64,000 nucleotides of DNA from Legionella erythra (GTDB taxonomy: Bacteria > Pseudomonadota > Gammaproteobacteria > Legionellales > Legionellaceae). Location: contig NZ_LNYA01000024.1 of NCBI RefSeq assembly GCF_001467615.1, positions 204,644 to 268,643 of the forward strand. Direction: 5' to 3'. Made by a program: the position numbers and the translations under genes. The notes beneath the pieces were generated by a model. That model saw only the letters and a program-made list of their open reading frames with translations, was not told the origin of the DNA and searched no databases. This document shows, in pieces, positions 26,812 through 35,266 of this stretch (the stretch's first letter is position 1; each line of letters opens with the position of its first letter).

Positions 26812-27247
26812 GGCTTTTTACCATGAGAACATGCGGGATGCCATCCAGATCAAAGGGCGTTTCCTTGGCGGCAAACCCATATTGTTCATAAAAGGCCTTG
26901 AGGTAATATTGGGCCGTGATGGCGATGTCATGGTCAGGGTAATGGTCCCTGAGGTAGTTTAAAATCAACGTCATCATATGCCTGGCAAGACCTTGCCCAC
27001 GATAAGCCGGCGCCACAATCACACGGCCAAAACTCATGGTTTTTTTATCGTAATTCAGCAGGCGGGCATAGGCAGCCAAGGTTTTATTATCCCGCATCTT
27101 AAGATGCAGGGCGGATTGATCCTGATAATCCACATCGAGGTAGATGCTTTGCTGTTCAACAATGAAGACCTGATTACGCAGTGCGAGGATATCGTAAATA
27201 TCTTCGGGAGTTAGTGCCGAAAACGGTTGAATGCTTGTTTTAATCAT
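26798..27247 (-). CDS. GNAT-family acetyltransferase (ElaA-like)
   Basis: 149 residues. Features of ElaA-type GNATs: '[21 protein letters not shown]' near the start, the acetyl-CoA loop '[17 protein letters not shown]', and '[12 protein letters not shown]' in the last helix. The acceptor is unknown. The ATG overlaps the rdgB stop by 4 bases (ATGA), and the 3' end overlaps the TPR-methyltransferase gene, so all three are coupled. Confidence 0.85.
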   Translation of the reverse strand: MIKTSIQPFSALTPEDIYDILALRNQVFIVEQQSIYLDVDYQDQSALHLKMRDNKTLAAYARLLNYDKKTMSFGRVIVAPAYRGQGLARHMMTLILNYLRDHYPDHDIAITAQYYLKAFYEQYGFAAKETPFDLDGIPHVLMVKSRDPH

Positions 27248-27840
27248 GAGGCGCTAAGTTGTTGTTGCAGCCGTTGAAGCGCCTGGGCGCGATGGCTGAT
27301 GGTATTTTTTATTTTAGCAGGCAATTGGGCCATTGTGCATTGTTTTGCAGGAACATAAAACACGGGATCATAGCCAAACCCCTGATCGCCGCTTAATGTC
27401 TCGCTGATTTGCCCTTCAATCTGACCGCAGGCAATGAGAGGCATGGGATCATCGGCATGGCGTACCAGCACGATGGCGCAGTAAAAAAAGGCTTGCCGTT
27501 TAACGTCGGGCATGCCGGTTAACTGTTGCAGCAACAGCGTGATGTTGTCTTTATCAGTCGCCAATGGTCCGGCAAAACGCGAGGAGTAAATACCGGGGCG
27601 CCCCCCAAGTGCCGGGACCACAAGCCCGGAGTCATCCGCAAGCGCTGCTTTTTGGGCTTCGCGGCTGGCATGCCGGGCTTTAATCAGCGCATTTTCGACA
27701 AAACTGAGCCCGGTTTCGGCCGCATCGGTGATAGCTAATGAGGCCTGCGGAATACAGGTGATGGGGGCAAGGAGAGCTGACAACTCTGCAATCTTGCCGG
27801 GGTTGCTGGTCGCAAGAATAATTTCGTTCATCGGTAACAT
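27244..27840 (-). CDS. rdgB: XTP/dITP pyrophosphatase (HAM1/RdgB)
   Basis: 198 residues. Motifs: '[13 protein letters not shown]' at the start, '[26 protein letters not shown]' in the centre, '[20 protein letters not shown]' and the C-terminal '[11 protein letters not shown]'. It hydrolyses non-canonical purine triphosphates (ITP, XTP and dITP) to monophosphates, protecting DNA and RNA. The first ATG (27840) directly abuts the stop of the SNARE-like gene; another ATG 9 bases later is equally plausible. Neither has a clear ribosome-binding site, suggesting translational coupling. Confidence 0.93.
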   Translation of the reverse strand: MLPMNEIILATSNPGKIAELSALLAPITCIPQASLAITDAAETGLSFVENALIKARHASREAQKAALADDSGLVVPALGGRPGIYSSRFAGPLATDKDNITLLLQQLTGMPDVKRQAFFYCAIVLVRHADDPMPLIACGQIEGQISETLSGDQGFGYDPVFYVPAKQCTMAQLPAKIKNTISHRAQALQRLQQQLSAS

Positions 27841-28380
27841 TTAGAGAATCACACAGGGCCAGCAGCGGTTTAAATCCTCACTCTTTTCTTTAAAAGCAAA
27901 GGAGGCTTCACTTAAACTCTGGGTTTTTTGCAATAAATCGCTTATTTTTTCACCGCGCATATCCAGAGAATCCAATGCTTTGAGTGCGGCATCGCGGGTT
28001 TCATCGATTTCCTGTTGAAATTTCTGTATCTTGGGATCCAACGCCTTGTCCATGAATTGGCTTAAGTGTTGAGCCACTTCCGGAAGAGGGTACTTATGAA
28101 ACAGTAAATTAAGAGTCAGGTTGCGTTGCTGTTCAAGACTCATGTCACTGTCACAGGCAACAGCCCAATAATTTCCGCCTAACTTGAGTCCGTAAACTCT
28201 CATCTCGCCAATGGTGTCGAAGAAGTATTTTCCTGGTTCCAAGGCCTCACCGATTTCTTCAAGCTTCGCTACATGCTTTTTTATTTGGTCTCCCATCAGG
28301 GAAAGCATGATTGGGTTCAATGGAATATGGAGCGTGGCGCGTTCACCTTCAAAACGCGTAATGATGGCATAGCATTTCAT
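27841..28380 (-). CDS. Ykt6-like R-SNARE with longin domain and CaaX box
   Basis: 179 residues resembling eukaryotic Ykt6 along its length. The N-terminus 'MKCYAIITRFEGERATLHI' and 'GGNYWAVACDSDMSLEQQR' fit a longin domain (about 1-110). 'DPKIQKFQQEIDETRDA' starts an R-SNARE helix (about 115-170) whose 'MRGEKISDLL' aligns with Ykt6 'RGEKLDDLV', placing Arg142 at the zero layer. The end is Cys173-W-P-Cys176-V-I-L: CVIL is a prenylation CaaX box and Cys173 could be palmitoylated. GGGAGG lies upstream of the ATG. Bacteria have no prenylation machinery for it, so it should act in a host. Acquisition from a eukaryote is inferred. Confidence 0.85.
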   Translation of the reverse strand: MKCYAIITRFEGERATLHIPLNPIMLSLMGDQIKKHVAKLEEIGEALEPGKYFFDTIGEMRVYGLKLGGNYWAVACDSDMSLEQQRNLTLNLLFHKYPLPEVAQHLSQFMDKALDPKIQKFQQEIDETRDAALKALDSLDMRGEKISDLLQKTQSLSEASFAFKEKSEDLNRCWPCVIL

Positions 28381-28456
28381 TCTGGCCCTCCCTGAGGTAT
28401 TTTTTTCTAAATTATCATAAAAGCAAATAAATTGACAAAATGTTTAAAACGGATGA

Positions 28457-29353
28457 TTAGCCGAGAGGGGGTAAGACGTCAATGACGTTCAGGATGGTTT
28501 CCTGGTGCTGCTGGGTTTTGGAGCGGTTTGAAAACAATGTCCAGCGTCCGGCTTGAAATTCATTGATTTTTCCCTGAGAAAGCGAGACAAGGAGACTTAA
28601 GCCTGTGTAATGGGCAATGGCGTTGCCGATATCCCTTACTATTTTCCCAAGCCCACGGCAGGTTTGCATAATGGCTTGTTGCGAATGCAGCATGTCCCTT
28701 GCCGCGTTTTGATAACTGCTCAAAGGCTGTTGATCGTTGTTTAAAAACTGAAAAGTCATGTTCATCAATTCAAAGGCGATTTTCTGGATAATGCGTGCTT
28801 TCCTGAATGTGACTGTGGTGGTGTCTGCGGGTTCATTGGCATGGAATGTGGTGTTGAAATCGTTACTATCAATAAGCCTTTTTTCGTAATGAATAATGGC
28901 CTTTTCAATCATCCCTTTTTGCGGTGGGTTCAGCACTTCAAGGAGTAATTTAGCCCCATAAAGCGAGAGCTTTTTAACCTCATTCATGATGCGATGACAA
29001 TAGATTATTTTTTGCAGATTCATCAGGTTTTTGTATTGGTTTAATGCCTCATGCCGCATGATGGGAAGTTTTCCCATAATGAATGCCACATCCAGGTGAT
29101 TAAATGCTGTGGGGTGGCAATCGAGGGTCAATGCGCGTAAGGTGGTGTCGCCGGTAAGCTTGGCATATTGAGTGATGAACGCATGGAATACATCGGGATG
29201 TCGGCTGTGGCGAACGGCAAAATCAAACAAATAACCCTGTGTTGTCTGGTCCTGAGCTTCGAGTTCCTGCTGGCTGAGCTGCCTAATGTGTTTAATCGCC
29301 TCGTGGGTTTCATCGTGGATGAGGAGATGCTTGATTATTTCTGGTAAGGTCAT
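28457..29353 (-). CDS. Uncharacterised helical protein, effector-like
   Basis: 298 residues, predicted mostly alpha-helical, soluble, with several histidines and no signal peptide or transmembrane helix. A weakly hydrophobic stretch 'IAHYTGLSLLVSLSQG' lies near residue 250. I recognise no domain or catalytic motif. It sits between the SNARE-like gene and other orphan genes in a region of effector-like content and shares their strand. Effector status is inferred from neighbourhood only. Confidence 0.5.
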   Translation of the reverse strand: MTLPEIIKHLLIHDETHEAIKHIRQLSQQELEAQDQTTQGYLFDFAVRHSRHPDVFHAFITQYAKLTGDTTLRALTLDCHPTAFNHLDVAFIMGKLPIMRHEALNQYKNLMNLQKIIYCHRIMNEVKKLSLYGAKLLLEVLNPPQKGMIEKAIIHYEKRLIDSNDFNTTFHANEPADTTTVTFRKARIIQKIAFELMNMTFQFLNNDQQPLSSYQNAARDMLHSQQAIMQTCRGLGKIVRDIGNAIAHYTGLSLLVSLSQGKINEFQAGRWTLFSNRSKTQQHQETILNVIDVLPPLG

Positions 29354-29528
29354 GGCGAGGAATTTGTTTATACGGATAGATATCGTAAAAGACAGCCGGG
29401 TAACATGGTTTGAACCTCCTCTTCAAGATGTTATTTGCTTAATTTCATGCAAAATTTAAGCGAATCAGTCACGCATTATACCTGGATTTTTTTCGACTTA
29501 AAGTAAAGTTTTATTGCTTAAATGCATG

Positions 29529-30011
29529 CTATTTATAGATTGCTTCCGGGGTGTTTTCCTGATCGGACAAATCCTCAAACTGCGGTTGTGCGAAATCCAG
29601 GCTCTCTTTTTCTTCCTCTTCGGCTGATAAGTCGTCATCCTCTTGCGGCGATTGGCCAATTGTTTCCGGTTTAACGTTTAATTGGCTGACTAACTGGCAG
29701 GGGGTGCCATTCATCGCCAAATCTTCCAGTTTATCCAGACTGGGATCAGATTGCGGGGTGGGGTTATTGCCAGATGAGTCAGTTTTTAAAGTGACCAAAC
29801 CAAAAATAAGCGAACCAATCCCCAGCAGGGCAGTCAGGCCGGCGCCAATCGCGCCGGCCACTGCGAATCCGATCAGGGGCAAGACGCTTGGCGGAGAGGG
29901 TGTGGGCTGGATGGGATTAAGGGATTTTTGCGATTGCTCAGCGGGTAATGCTTTTTTTAAGGCGTGACAGAGCATCGCTTTATCCACAGGATCTTCTAGA
30001 TGATCAAACAT
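29529..30011 (-). CDS. Uncharacterised membrane protein with acidic tail, effector-like
   Basis: 160 residues. A proline-rich linker ('NPIQPTPSPPSVLP') leads into a long glycine/alanine-rich hydrophobic segment that could form one hairpin (about residues 45-80). The tail is strongly acidic: 'EDDDLSAEEEEKESLDF' and 'FEDLSDQENTPEAIYK'. A glutamate block near the C-terminus is typical of Dot/Icm-translocated proteins (E-block). No enzymatic motif is present. It lies 33 bases downstream of the broken protease-like gene. Confidence 0.55.
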   Translation of the reverse strand: MFDHLEDPVDKAMLCHALKKALPAEQSQKSLNPIQPTPSPPSVLPLIGFAVAGAIGAGLTALLGIGSLIFGLVTLKTDSSGNNPTPQSDPSLDKLEDLAMNGTPCQLVSQLNVKPETIGQSPQEDDDLSAEEEEKESLDFAQPQFEDLSDQENTPEAIYK

Positions 30012-30044
30012 AATTAACGCTTTTGACCATTTCTTCTCGGCAAT

Positions 30045-32062
30045 CTACAGCGCCAGGAGTTGACGCCGGATCTCGATATGATCTTGCTGGGCGCGAAGGT
30101 ATTCAAGCCAACCGATTTTTTCTTCATTGGCAGAAAGAGACGCCTCAGCCAGTAATGTTTCCGTGGGGGGGATTTCCAGGTATTTTACCCTGGCAGGAAG
30201 TTTGGATTGGAGTTCTTTATCTACATGAAAAAACAAGCCCCTGATCTGGTGTTCTGCTTCCACCCAGTTTTTACTGGAGGCTAAAATGGCTTTAATGCGT
30301 CCCTGTAAAACGTCAATAGTCTCGGCTTCTTTGCAGAAGGCACGTGCCTGTTCTTCGATGATTAAATTTTTAATGGACAGTGTTGCATCGACCCAATCGG
30401 TTGGCGACTCATCATTCACCTGGTTTAGCCTTGCGGACAACCGGGTTTTTAATACGTCCGGAAACTGGTCAAGGTGTTGTTTAACAAAATGACAATAGGC
30501 GTTGGCCTTCAAGGCTTCATCCAGGGCGCTGACATGGGTAAAGAGGTCCATGTCAAGAATGGCTGCATTCAACGGCATGCTTTTTTGTTCTTCGGGGGGG
30601 AGGGCCTGAATGTAATTCCTTAGATCAATAGCGGCTTGAAGCCAGGTTTGTCCCTTCTCATGGCGATAGGCTTCATGCAGTTTTGCAATGATCTGTTGAC
30701 GCTGGGCAGTCGATACCGACGTGGCCTGTGGATTGGATAGCAACTGGTGAATGAACAGGCAGTAAGCCTCGGCGGCAAAATAAGGTTCACTTCCTTCACT
30801 CACCGATTGGCGTATTTTATTACGAAAAAGGGAGGTCATGTAAGGGTTTTTGCCCACAAATGCCGTAGCCTGTCCGCGGTATTGCTGCCAAACTTCAAAG
30901 GGTAAGGTAACGGTTTTTTCTTCACCCCAGGTCATGATGTTCAGTTGCACATTTTGGTTTGCTTTGTCGTATTGGATTTGGTTAATTACAAAAAAGTGAC
31001 CATCGAGTTTTTGCGCCAGTGCATTGGGCTTGCCGAGCTCCTCGGGGCTTGATTGCTCAAGGATAATCTGGGCCAATGTGCCCGTACCAAGAAAAGCCAC
31101 GCTGCAGCCATCTGCCATCAACAATTATAATTGCTGGAAAGATTCTTCCGTGGATAAAGTCAGCCTATGCACATTGCTATAACCTGAGGCTTTCATCCAG
31201 CGCTTTAATTCCTTGGGCATGCTGACGCCAAAAATCTGTTTGATGAATTGCGGGCCTTCGGGGCGATAGGTATGTAGAATATTTTGTGAAGAACGGATGC
31301 CATTTAAGATAATATGGTCAGCATCGTGAATACCGTCATGACCGGTTTCCTCGGGTTTTTCAAAAATGGCGGTTTCAGTAATTTGAACTTAAAGTCACCG
31401 TGTTGTTTAAACAGGGTACTGAAATCAAATTCACCGTGAGTGGCCAATTGGTCGACCATTTTGACATACACCACGGGGTTCATAAGAGCAATATTATGAA
31501 CAAAACTGTTCACGCCGCAGACCTGATCATTGCTTTGATTGATGTAGCGAGGCGATAAAACACGCAGCATTAATTGCACAGCCAGCTTGGGTCGCGAGAA
31601 ATGAGCAAACATCAGGCCTTCATTTTCCCGGGCCAGAAAATTATCCGTCTGATAGGAAGTTTTTTCCCGATGGATTCGCCTCAGCAGTTCAAAAGAGAAC
31701 CCCGGGTTTGGCTTGTCCTTATCCCCAAAAAAAATATCATCGACCAATTTGTCACCCACGAGATAGGCGATGGCTTACAGTTTTGTGGCGATAACAAATA
31801 ATTGCGGGTTGCGTGGATGGTTCCATTGGGCGCTGGTACGCTCAAGCTCTTTTTTGTATTCGATTAGAATTTTTACAGCCAGTCTTTTAATCAGATCGGA
31901 TTCTGACGCCTGACTGCCTTCTTCACGGATGGCAGAAATAGCGTCCAGGACTTGTAAATATTCTTCAAAATTTTGCGGCTTCCGGCCCTTGGGCGCATCG
32001 TCTGTGATCAATACGCGCTCATGAATACCACCTCTCAGGAATTGCTCTAGAATAAGGGTCAT
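30045..32062 (-). pseudogene. Broken papain-like cysteine-protease candidate (two in-frame stops, one frameshift)
   Basis: Four minus-strand segments read as one protein of about 670 codons. The first (from 32062) stops at TAA 31777-31775, then continues in the same frame from 31774. A one-base deletion near 31381-31396 shifts the frame. The new frame stops at TAA 31127-31125, then again continues in frame to 30045. No good ribosome-binding site precedes the internal ATG at 31118. 'QVCGVNSFVHNIAL' and 'DGHFFVINQIQYD' could supply Cys and His of a papain-like protease, which is a tentative call. It could be a decayed effector gene. The first and last segments might still be expressed separately. 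Confidence 0.65.
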
Positions 32063-32092
32063 TTTTGCATATTAAAAAATCACATGTTTTAA

Positions 32093-32533
32093 TTATAGGG
32101 CAATATGGGGGTTCAGGGGCATGGCTTGCGTGAATAGTTTGGGTAAAATCTGTTGTCCTAAAATAGAGGCGAACTGATAACCGCTGTTTACATAATTGTC
32201 ATCAAGCCAGACTAATTGATCGATTTCCTGCCCGGGTACAGGAACACCGTCAATAGTAACCCGATAAACGTGCATCACCAGCAGGGCCTCTTCATAAATC
32301 GCCTGGGCCTGAAAACGGCCAAAGGGAGTGGCAGAGCGCAATTCAACCTGTAATTCTTCCTGCAATTCGCGCCGCAACGCCTCTTCATCCGTTTCCCCTG
32401 CCTCGACTTTTCCGCCCGGGACAATTAAATCCATTGGCGGTTTTCCGCGTTTATGCACGGCCAGTACACGATCATGCTCATCAAAAATCAAGGCGCCGGC
32501 TTTAATAATGGTGGGTTTAAGAACAGGATTCAT
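32093..32533 (-). CDS. NUDIX hydrolase
   Basis: 146 residues. A complete Nudix box runs from G40 to L61: 'GGKVEAGETDEEALRRELQE' followed by E-L, matching G-x5-E-x7-R-E-U-x-E-E. Such enzymes hydrolyse nucleoside diphosphates linked to another group, such as oxidised nucleotides, ADP-ribose or NADH. The substrate is not evident. Its start overlaps the 3' end of the double zinc-ribbon gene by 17 bases, so the two are probably one transcript. Confidence 0.88.
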   Translation of the reverse strand: MNPVLKPTIIKAGALIFDEHDRVLAVHKRGKPPMDLIVPGGKVEAGETDEEALRRELQEELQVELRSATPFGRFQAQAIYEEALLVMHVYRVTIDGVPVPGQEIDQLVWLDDNYVNSGYQFASILGQQILPKLFTQAMPLNPHIAL

Positions 32534-33437
32534 CGTTTATTTCCTCCGTCGCTGAAGCAAGTTGTTTTAAAAGTGCCAGTGCAGGATTGCTGACTGCTCT
32601 GGGTGTGATAAAGACTCTGTGGCATTGTTCGCACGCATGCTTCTGATGGGGTATGACAGCTAAGAGCGCCTGATCAAAATGGGGATGGTCACAATAAGGG
32701 CAATGGTAACTGTTCAAATAGTCTTGTAAAGAAGGCAGGGCTTGCTGAATTTGCAGGACCCGCACCATCTCAATATCCAGCAACCGACCCATCACCCGGA
32801 CTTCACCATAGGTATTGTCGACGACGCGCTTGCCCTGACTGTCGTAAGCATGCACATGGATGGCGCTTTCTTCCTGACGCGTCGCTGTCCAAAGGATGGA
32901 CGGATTGGAGCCCCAAATCTGAAATCCGCCGGGGTAGCGTTCAGCATCGAGGCTGATTTTGCGCGCAGGGATAATCACCGGCCGTTTGATTTGCTCATCA
33001 CCCAGATAGCGCTTAAATCGCATAATTGGATTGGCAGTGCACCGTAGTTCGCTTAGGGTGACCTGGCCGCAGAAACCGCAGTAGTGGTCAAAGGAAGGCA
33101 TGACGGCGGCGAGGCCGATATCCAGTAATTCATGGCCGCAGTGGCAGCAATCCATACTCAGAATGGGGAAATTAAATATCGAGCTTAAGGTATAATGGAC
33201 CGCGCTTTCTTCGGTTAGCAGCAGACGGCGGTTCTTCCAGCAGATTTCCACTTCGGCAAATGACTGATCGATTTGTTTTTTGCCGGGATCGGTGAGGCGG
33301 GCATGCAAATGAACGCCGCGGTCGAAACCATGGGCATAACTGTCAAAGACAGCCGGCAATGCCCCCCAGGCTGCCACGCCGCCGGGAAAATCGTCGAGGT
33401 TGATTGACAGGGTGTTGGGTTGAGCCGCTTTGAACAT
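32517..33437 (-). CDS. Uncharacterised protein with tandem duplicated zinc-ribbon module
   Basis: 306 residues made of two similar halves. Each has a beta-rich part ('LDDFPGGVAAWGALPAVFDS' in the first, 'YPGGFQIWGSNPSILW' in the second) followed by a V-H-L/V-H-A strand. Each then has a four-cysteine ribbon: 'CCHCGHELLDIGLAAVMPSF' with 'CGFCG', and 'YHCPYCDHPHFDQALLAVIP' with 'CEQCH'. The ribbons should bind one zinc each. I do not recognise the family. Coupling to a NUDIX gene suggests a nucleotide-related role, as inference. Confidence 0.65.
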   Translation of the reverse strand: MFKAAQPNTLSINLDDFPGGVAAWGALPAVFDSYAHGFDRGVHLHARLTDPGKKQIDQSFAEVEICWKNRRLLLTEESAVHYTLSSIFNFPILSMDCCHCGHELLDIGLAAVMPSFDHYCGFCGQVTLSELRCTANPIMRFKRYLGDEQIKRPVIIPARKISLDAERYPGGFQIWGSNPSILWTATRQEESAIHVHAYDSQGKRVVDNTYGEVRVMGRLLDIEMVRVLQIQQALPSLQDYLNSYHCPYCDHPHFDQALLAVIPHQKHACEQCHRVFITPRAVSNPALALLKQLASATEEINDESCS

Positions 33438-33596
33438 AGAGATACCTTAATGAAATCCATTTAAAGTATCCCTCGCCCTAAGGACGGATTGTCGTTACAA
33501 CTCGGGAAGGATCGAGAATAGTTGTAAACACCAGCCTCTGCGGGAGAGTTGATGCTAACGAAAACAGGGAAGCCTTGTCAATCCTCAAAAGGAGGG

Positions 33597-33625
33597 GCCG
33601 CAACAAAACGTTGTTTCCTTGCGGC
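33597..33625 (-). terminator. Hairpin downstream of the double-glycine peptide gene
   Basis: GCCGCAA and TTGCGGC form a 7-bp perfect stem (33597-33603 with 33619-33625) about 20 bases after the peptide stop on the minus strand. There is no clean T-run, so termination is plausible rather than certain. A second small repeat (CCTC/GAGG) overlaps its edge. Confidence 0.4.
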
Positions 33626-33643
33626 TTAACAAAAACTCATGGG

Positions 33644-33826
33644 TTATCTGTTGCGTTTATTGTTGAAATGTTCAATGATTCGATCGATGTTAGGGGGCGT
33701 CATCCTTTCAAAGCCTTCTCTAACGCGCGTGCCGAAACTGTTATCCTGGTTACCGCCAGAAACTTTATTCAAATCTTCTTTAGACAGTGTTTTGGATTTT
33801 TTCTTAGTCGTTTTGTGCTGTTTCAT
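33644..33826 (-). CDS. Small peptide with double-glycine leader (bacteriocin/microcin-like)
   Basis: 60 residues from the ATG at 33826, with GAGG 6 bases upstream. The N-terminal 25 residues match a double-glycine export leader: basic start, then 'LSKEDLNKVSGG' (pattern L-S-x-x-E-L-x-x-I-x-G-G), with GG at 24-25. Cleavage would release a 35-residue basic peptide ('NQDNSFGTRVREGFERMTPP' then 15 more residues) without cysteines. Such leaders are cut by C39-peptidase ABC exporters, and none is adjacent. It could be a bacteriocin, a signal peptide or an unrelated small protein. Confidence 0.65.
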   Translation of the reverse strand: MKQHKTTKKKSKTLSKEDLNKVSGGNQDNSFGTRVREGFERMTPPNIDRIIEHFNNKRNR

Positions 33827-33879
33827 ACCTAACCTCATTTGCTAAAACCTGAATTAAGTATAGACAAAAAACTAATTGA

Positions 33880-35169
33880 TTATCTTTTTAACACAAACGA
33901 GCGATAGAGGCAGTGCCACAAGAGACCAAGAGCAATTAAACCCAATCCGGATATTCCTATCGCAAGCGGCACCCAAAAGGTCAGGAACAAACAGGCAAAA
34001 AGCCCAATCCAGGCGATAATGGCAGGGTAACGGCGCTCAGTTTTGGGTAAGCGTAAGGCGGCCAGGTTGGTTATCGCATAATAAATCAGAACGGTGAACG
34101 CACTGAATGACCAGGTGGTTTTAACATTGCCAATGGCGACTAAACCCAGAATACTGATGCCAATGCCAATGATGGCGGCGACTGGGGTCTGATGTTTGCC
34201 GGAAATCACAGCAAACCGTTTCGGCAGATCCTGCTGCCGCCCCATGGCCAGGACAGTTCTCGACAGGCCAAGGATAAGGTTCAACAAAACACCGAGCATG
34301 GCTGTGCAGGCACCGACGATGACCACGATGGGTAAGCCCGGAATTGTCATGGTGTTGGCTGCCATCTCAAGCGGGGTAGGCCAATGCCGGGTTGCACTGG
34401 CCAATTGTTCCCACCCGGTTAAGCCAAGGGCGACTAAGGTTACCCACACATAAAGCAAGGCGCTAAACAGCAAGGAGAGCATAATGGCTTTGGGGATGGT
34501 CGTGCGCGGTTGTTTCACTTCTTCACCCAAGGTCGCTAGACGGCCATAACCCGTGTAAGCCACAAATATTAAGGCCGTTGCATAAAGAAAATCACCGGGA
34601 TTGAGGGTGTCAGGTGTGAAAAAAGAATTTAAATATTTTCCATCTTGCTGAAGCAAATAAACACTGCCAGAAAGCGAAAAAAGCCCTAAAGAACAGAGGG
34701 TAATTGCAACAATTACGGTATTGGTCAGGTTGGTGCGCCGCATACCACTGGCCGCGAGCAGAGTCAGCAGGGCGACGGTGATGGCGGCTACCGGGGTTAT
34801 CGAGGCGAAAGGGAGGTGGAACAGATGCAGTAAATAAGCGGCAAATCCTAAAGCTGCGGTCGCAGCGGAAGCGGTTTTAGCGCATAAAAACATCCATCCG
34901 GCGGTAAAACCCAGCGCCGGATGAAGATAGCGGTAACCGTAAGCATAGGTTCCGCCGCTGACCGGATGGCTGGCTGCGAGCTGGGCACTGGACAACGCAT
35001 TGCAACATGCAACGAGTGCGGCAAGCAGGATGGCAAAAATGACCCAGGGCCCGGTAACCCCTGCGGCGATGCCAATACTGACGAAGATACCGGTGCCAAG
35101 CATGGAACCAAGGCCTATCAGTGTCGCGCCAGTCAATCCGATTACCCGCTGCAGGGGTTGATGTCCCAT
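33880..35169 (-). CDS. APC-family amino-acid permease
   Basis: 429 residues with 12 predicted transmembrane helices filling the protein. The first helix carries 'GLGSMLGTGIFVSIGIAAG', the unwound G-[ST]-x-[IL]-G-T-G-I-F motif typical of amino acid-polyamine-organocation transporters. 'AYTGYGRLATLGEEVKQPRTTIPKAI' is the conserved F/Y-x-G-[FY]-E-like loop. It probably imports amino acids, a key nutrient for Legionella, by proton symport or exchange. The substrate is unknown. Confidence 0.88.
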   Translation of the reverse strand: MGHQPLQRVIGLTGATLIGLGSMLGTGIFVSIGIAAGVTGPWVIFAILLAALVACCNALSSAQLAASHPVSGGTYAYGYRYLHPALGFTAGWMFLCAKTASAATAALGFAAYLLHLFHLPFASITPVAAITVALLTLLAASGMRRTNLTNTVIVAITLCSLGLFSLSGSVYLLQQDGKYLNSFFTPDTLNPGDFLYATALIFVAYTGYGRLATLGEEVKQPRTTIPKAIMLSLLFSALLYVWVTLVALGLTGWEQLASATRHWPTPLEMAANTMTIPGLPIVVIVGACTAMLGVLLNLILGLSRTVLAMGRQQDLPKRFAVISGKHQTPVAAIIGIGISILGLVAIGNVKTTWSFSAFTVLIYYAITNLAALRLPKTERRYPAIIAWIGLFACLFLTFWVPLAIGISGLGLIALGLLWHCLYRSFVLKR

Positions 35170-35266
35170 TTAAATTTTCAATCACGAGGAGAGTTGTTTA
35201 AGATAGCATTATTTCACACGAGCAGACCGTTGGTTGGCCAAAATTACCCTCGTTATTCAGGTTCGA

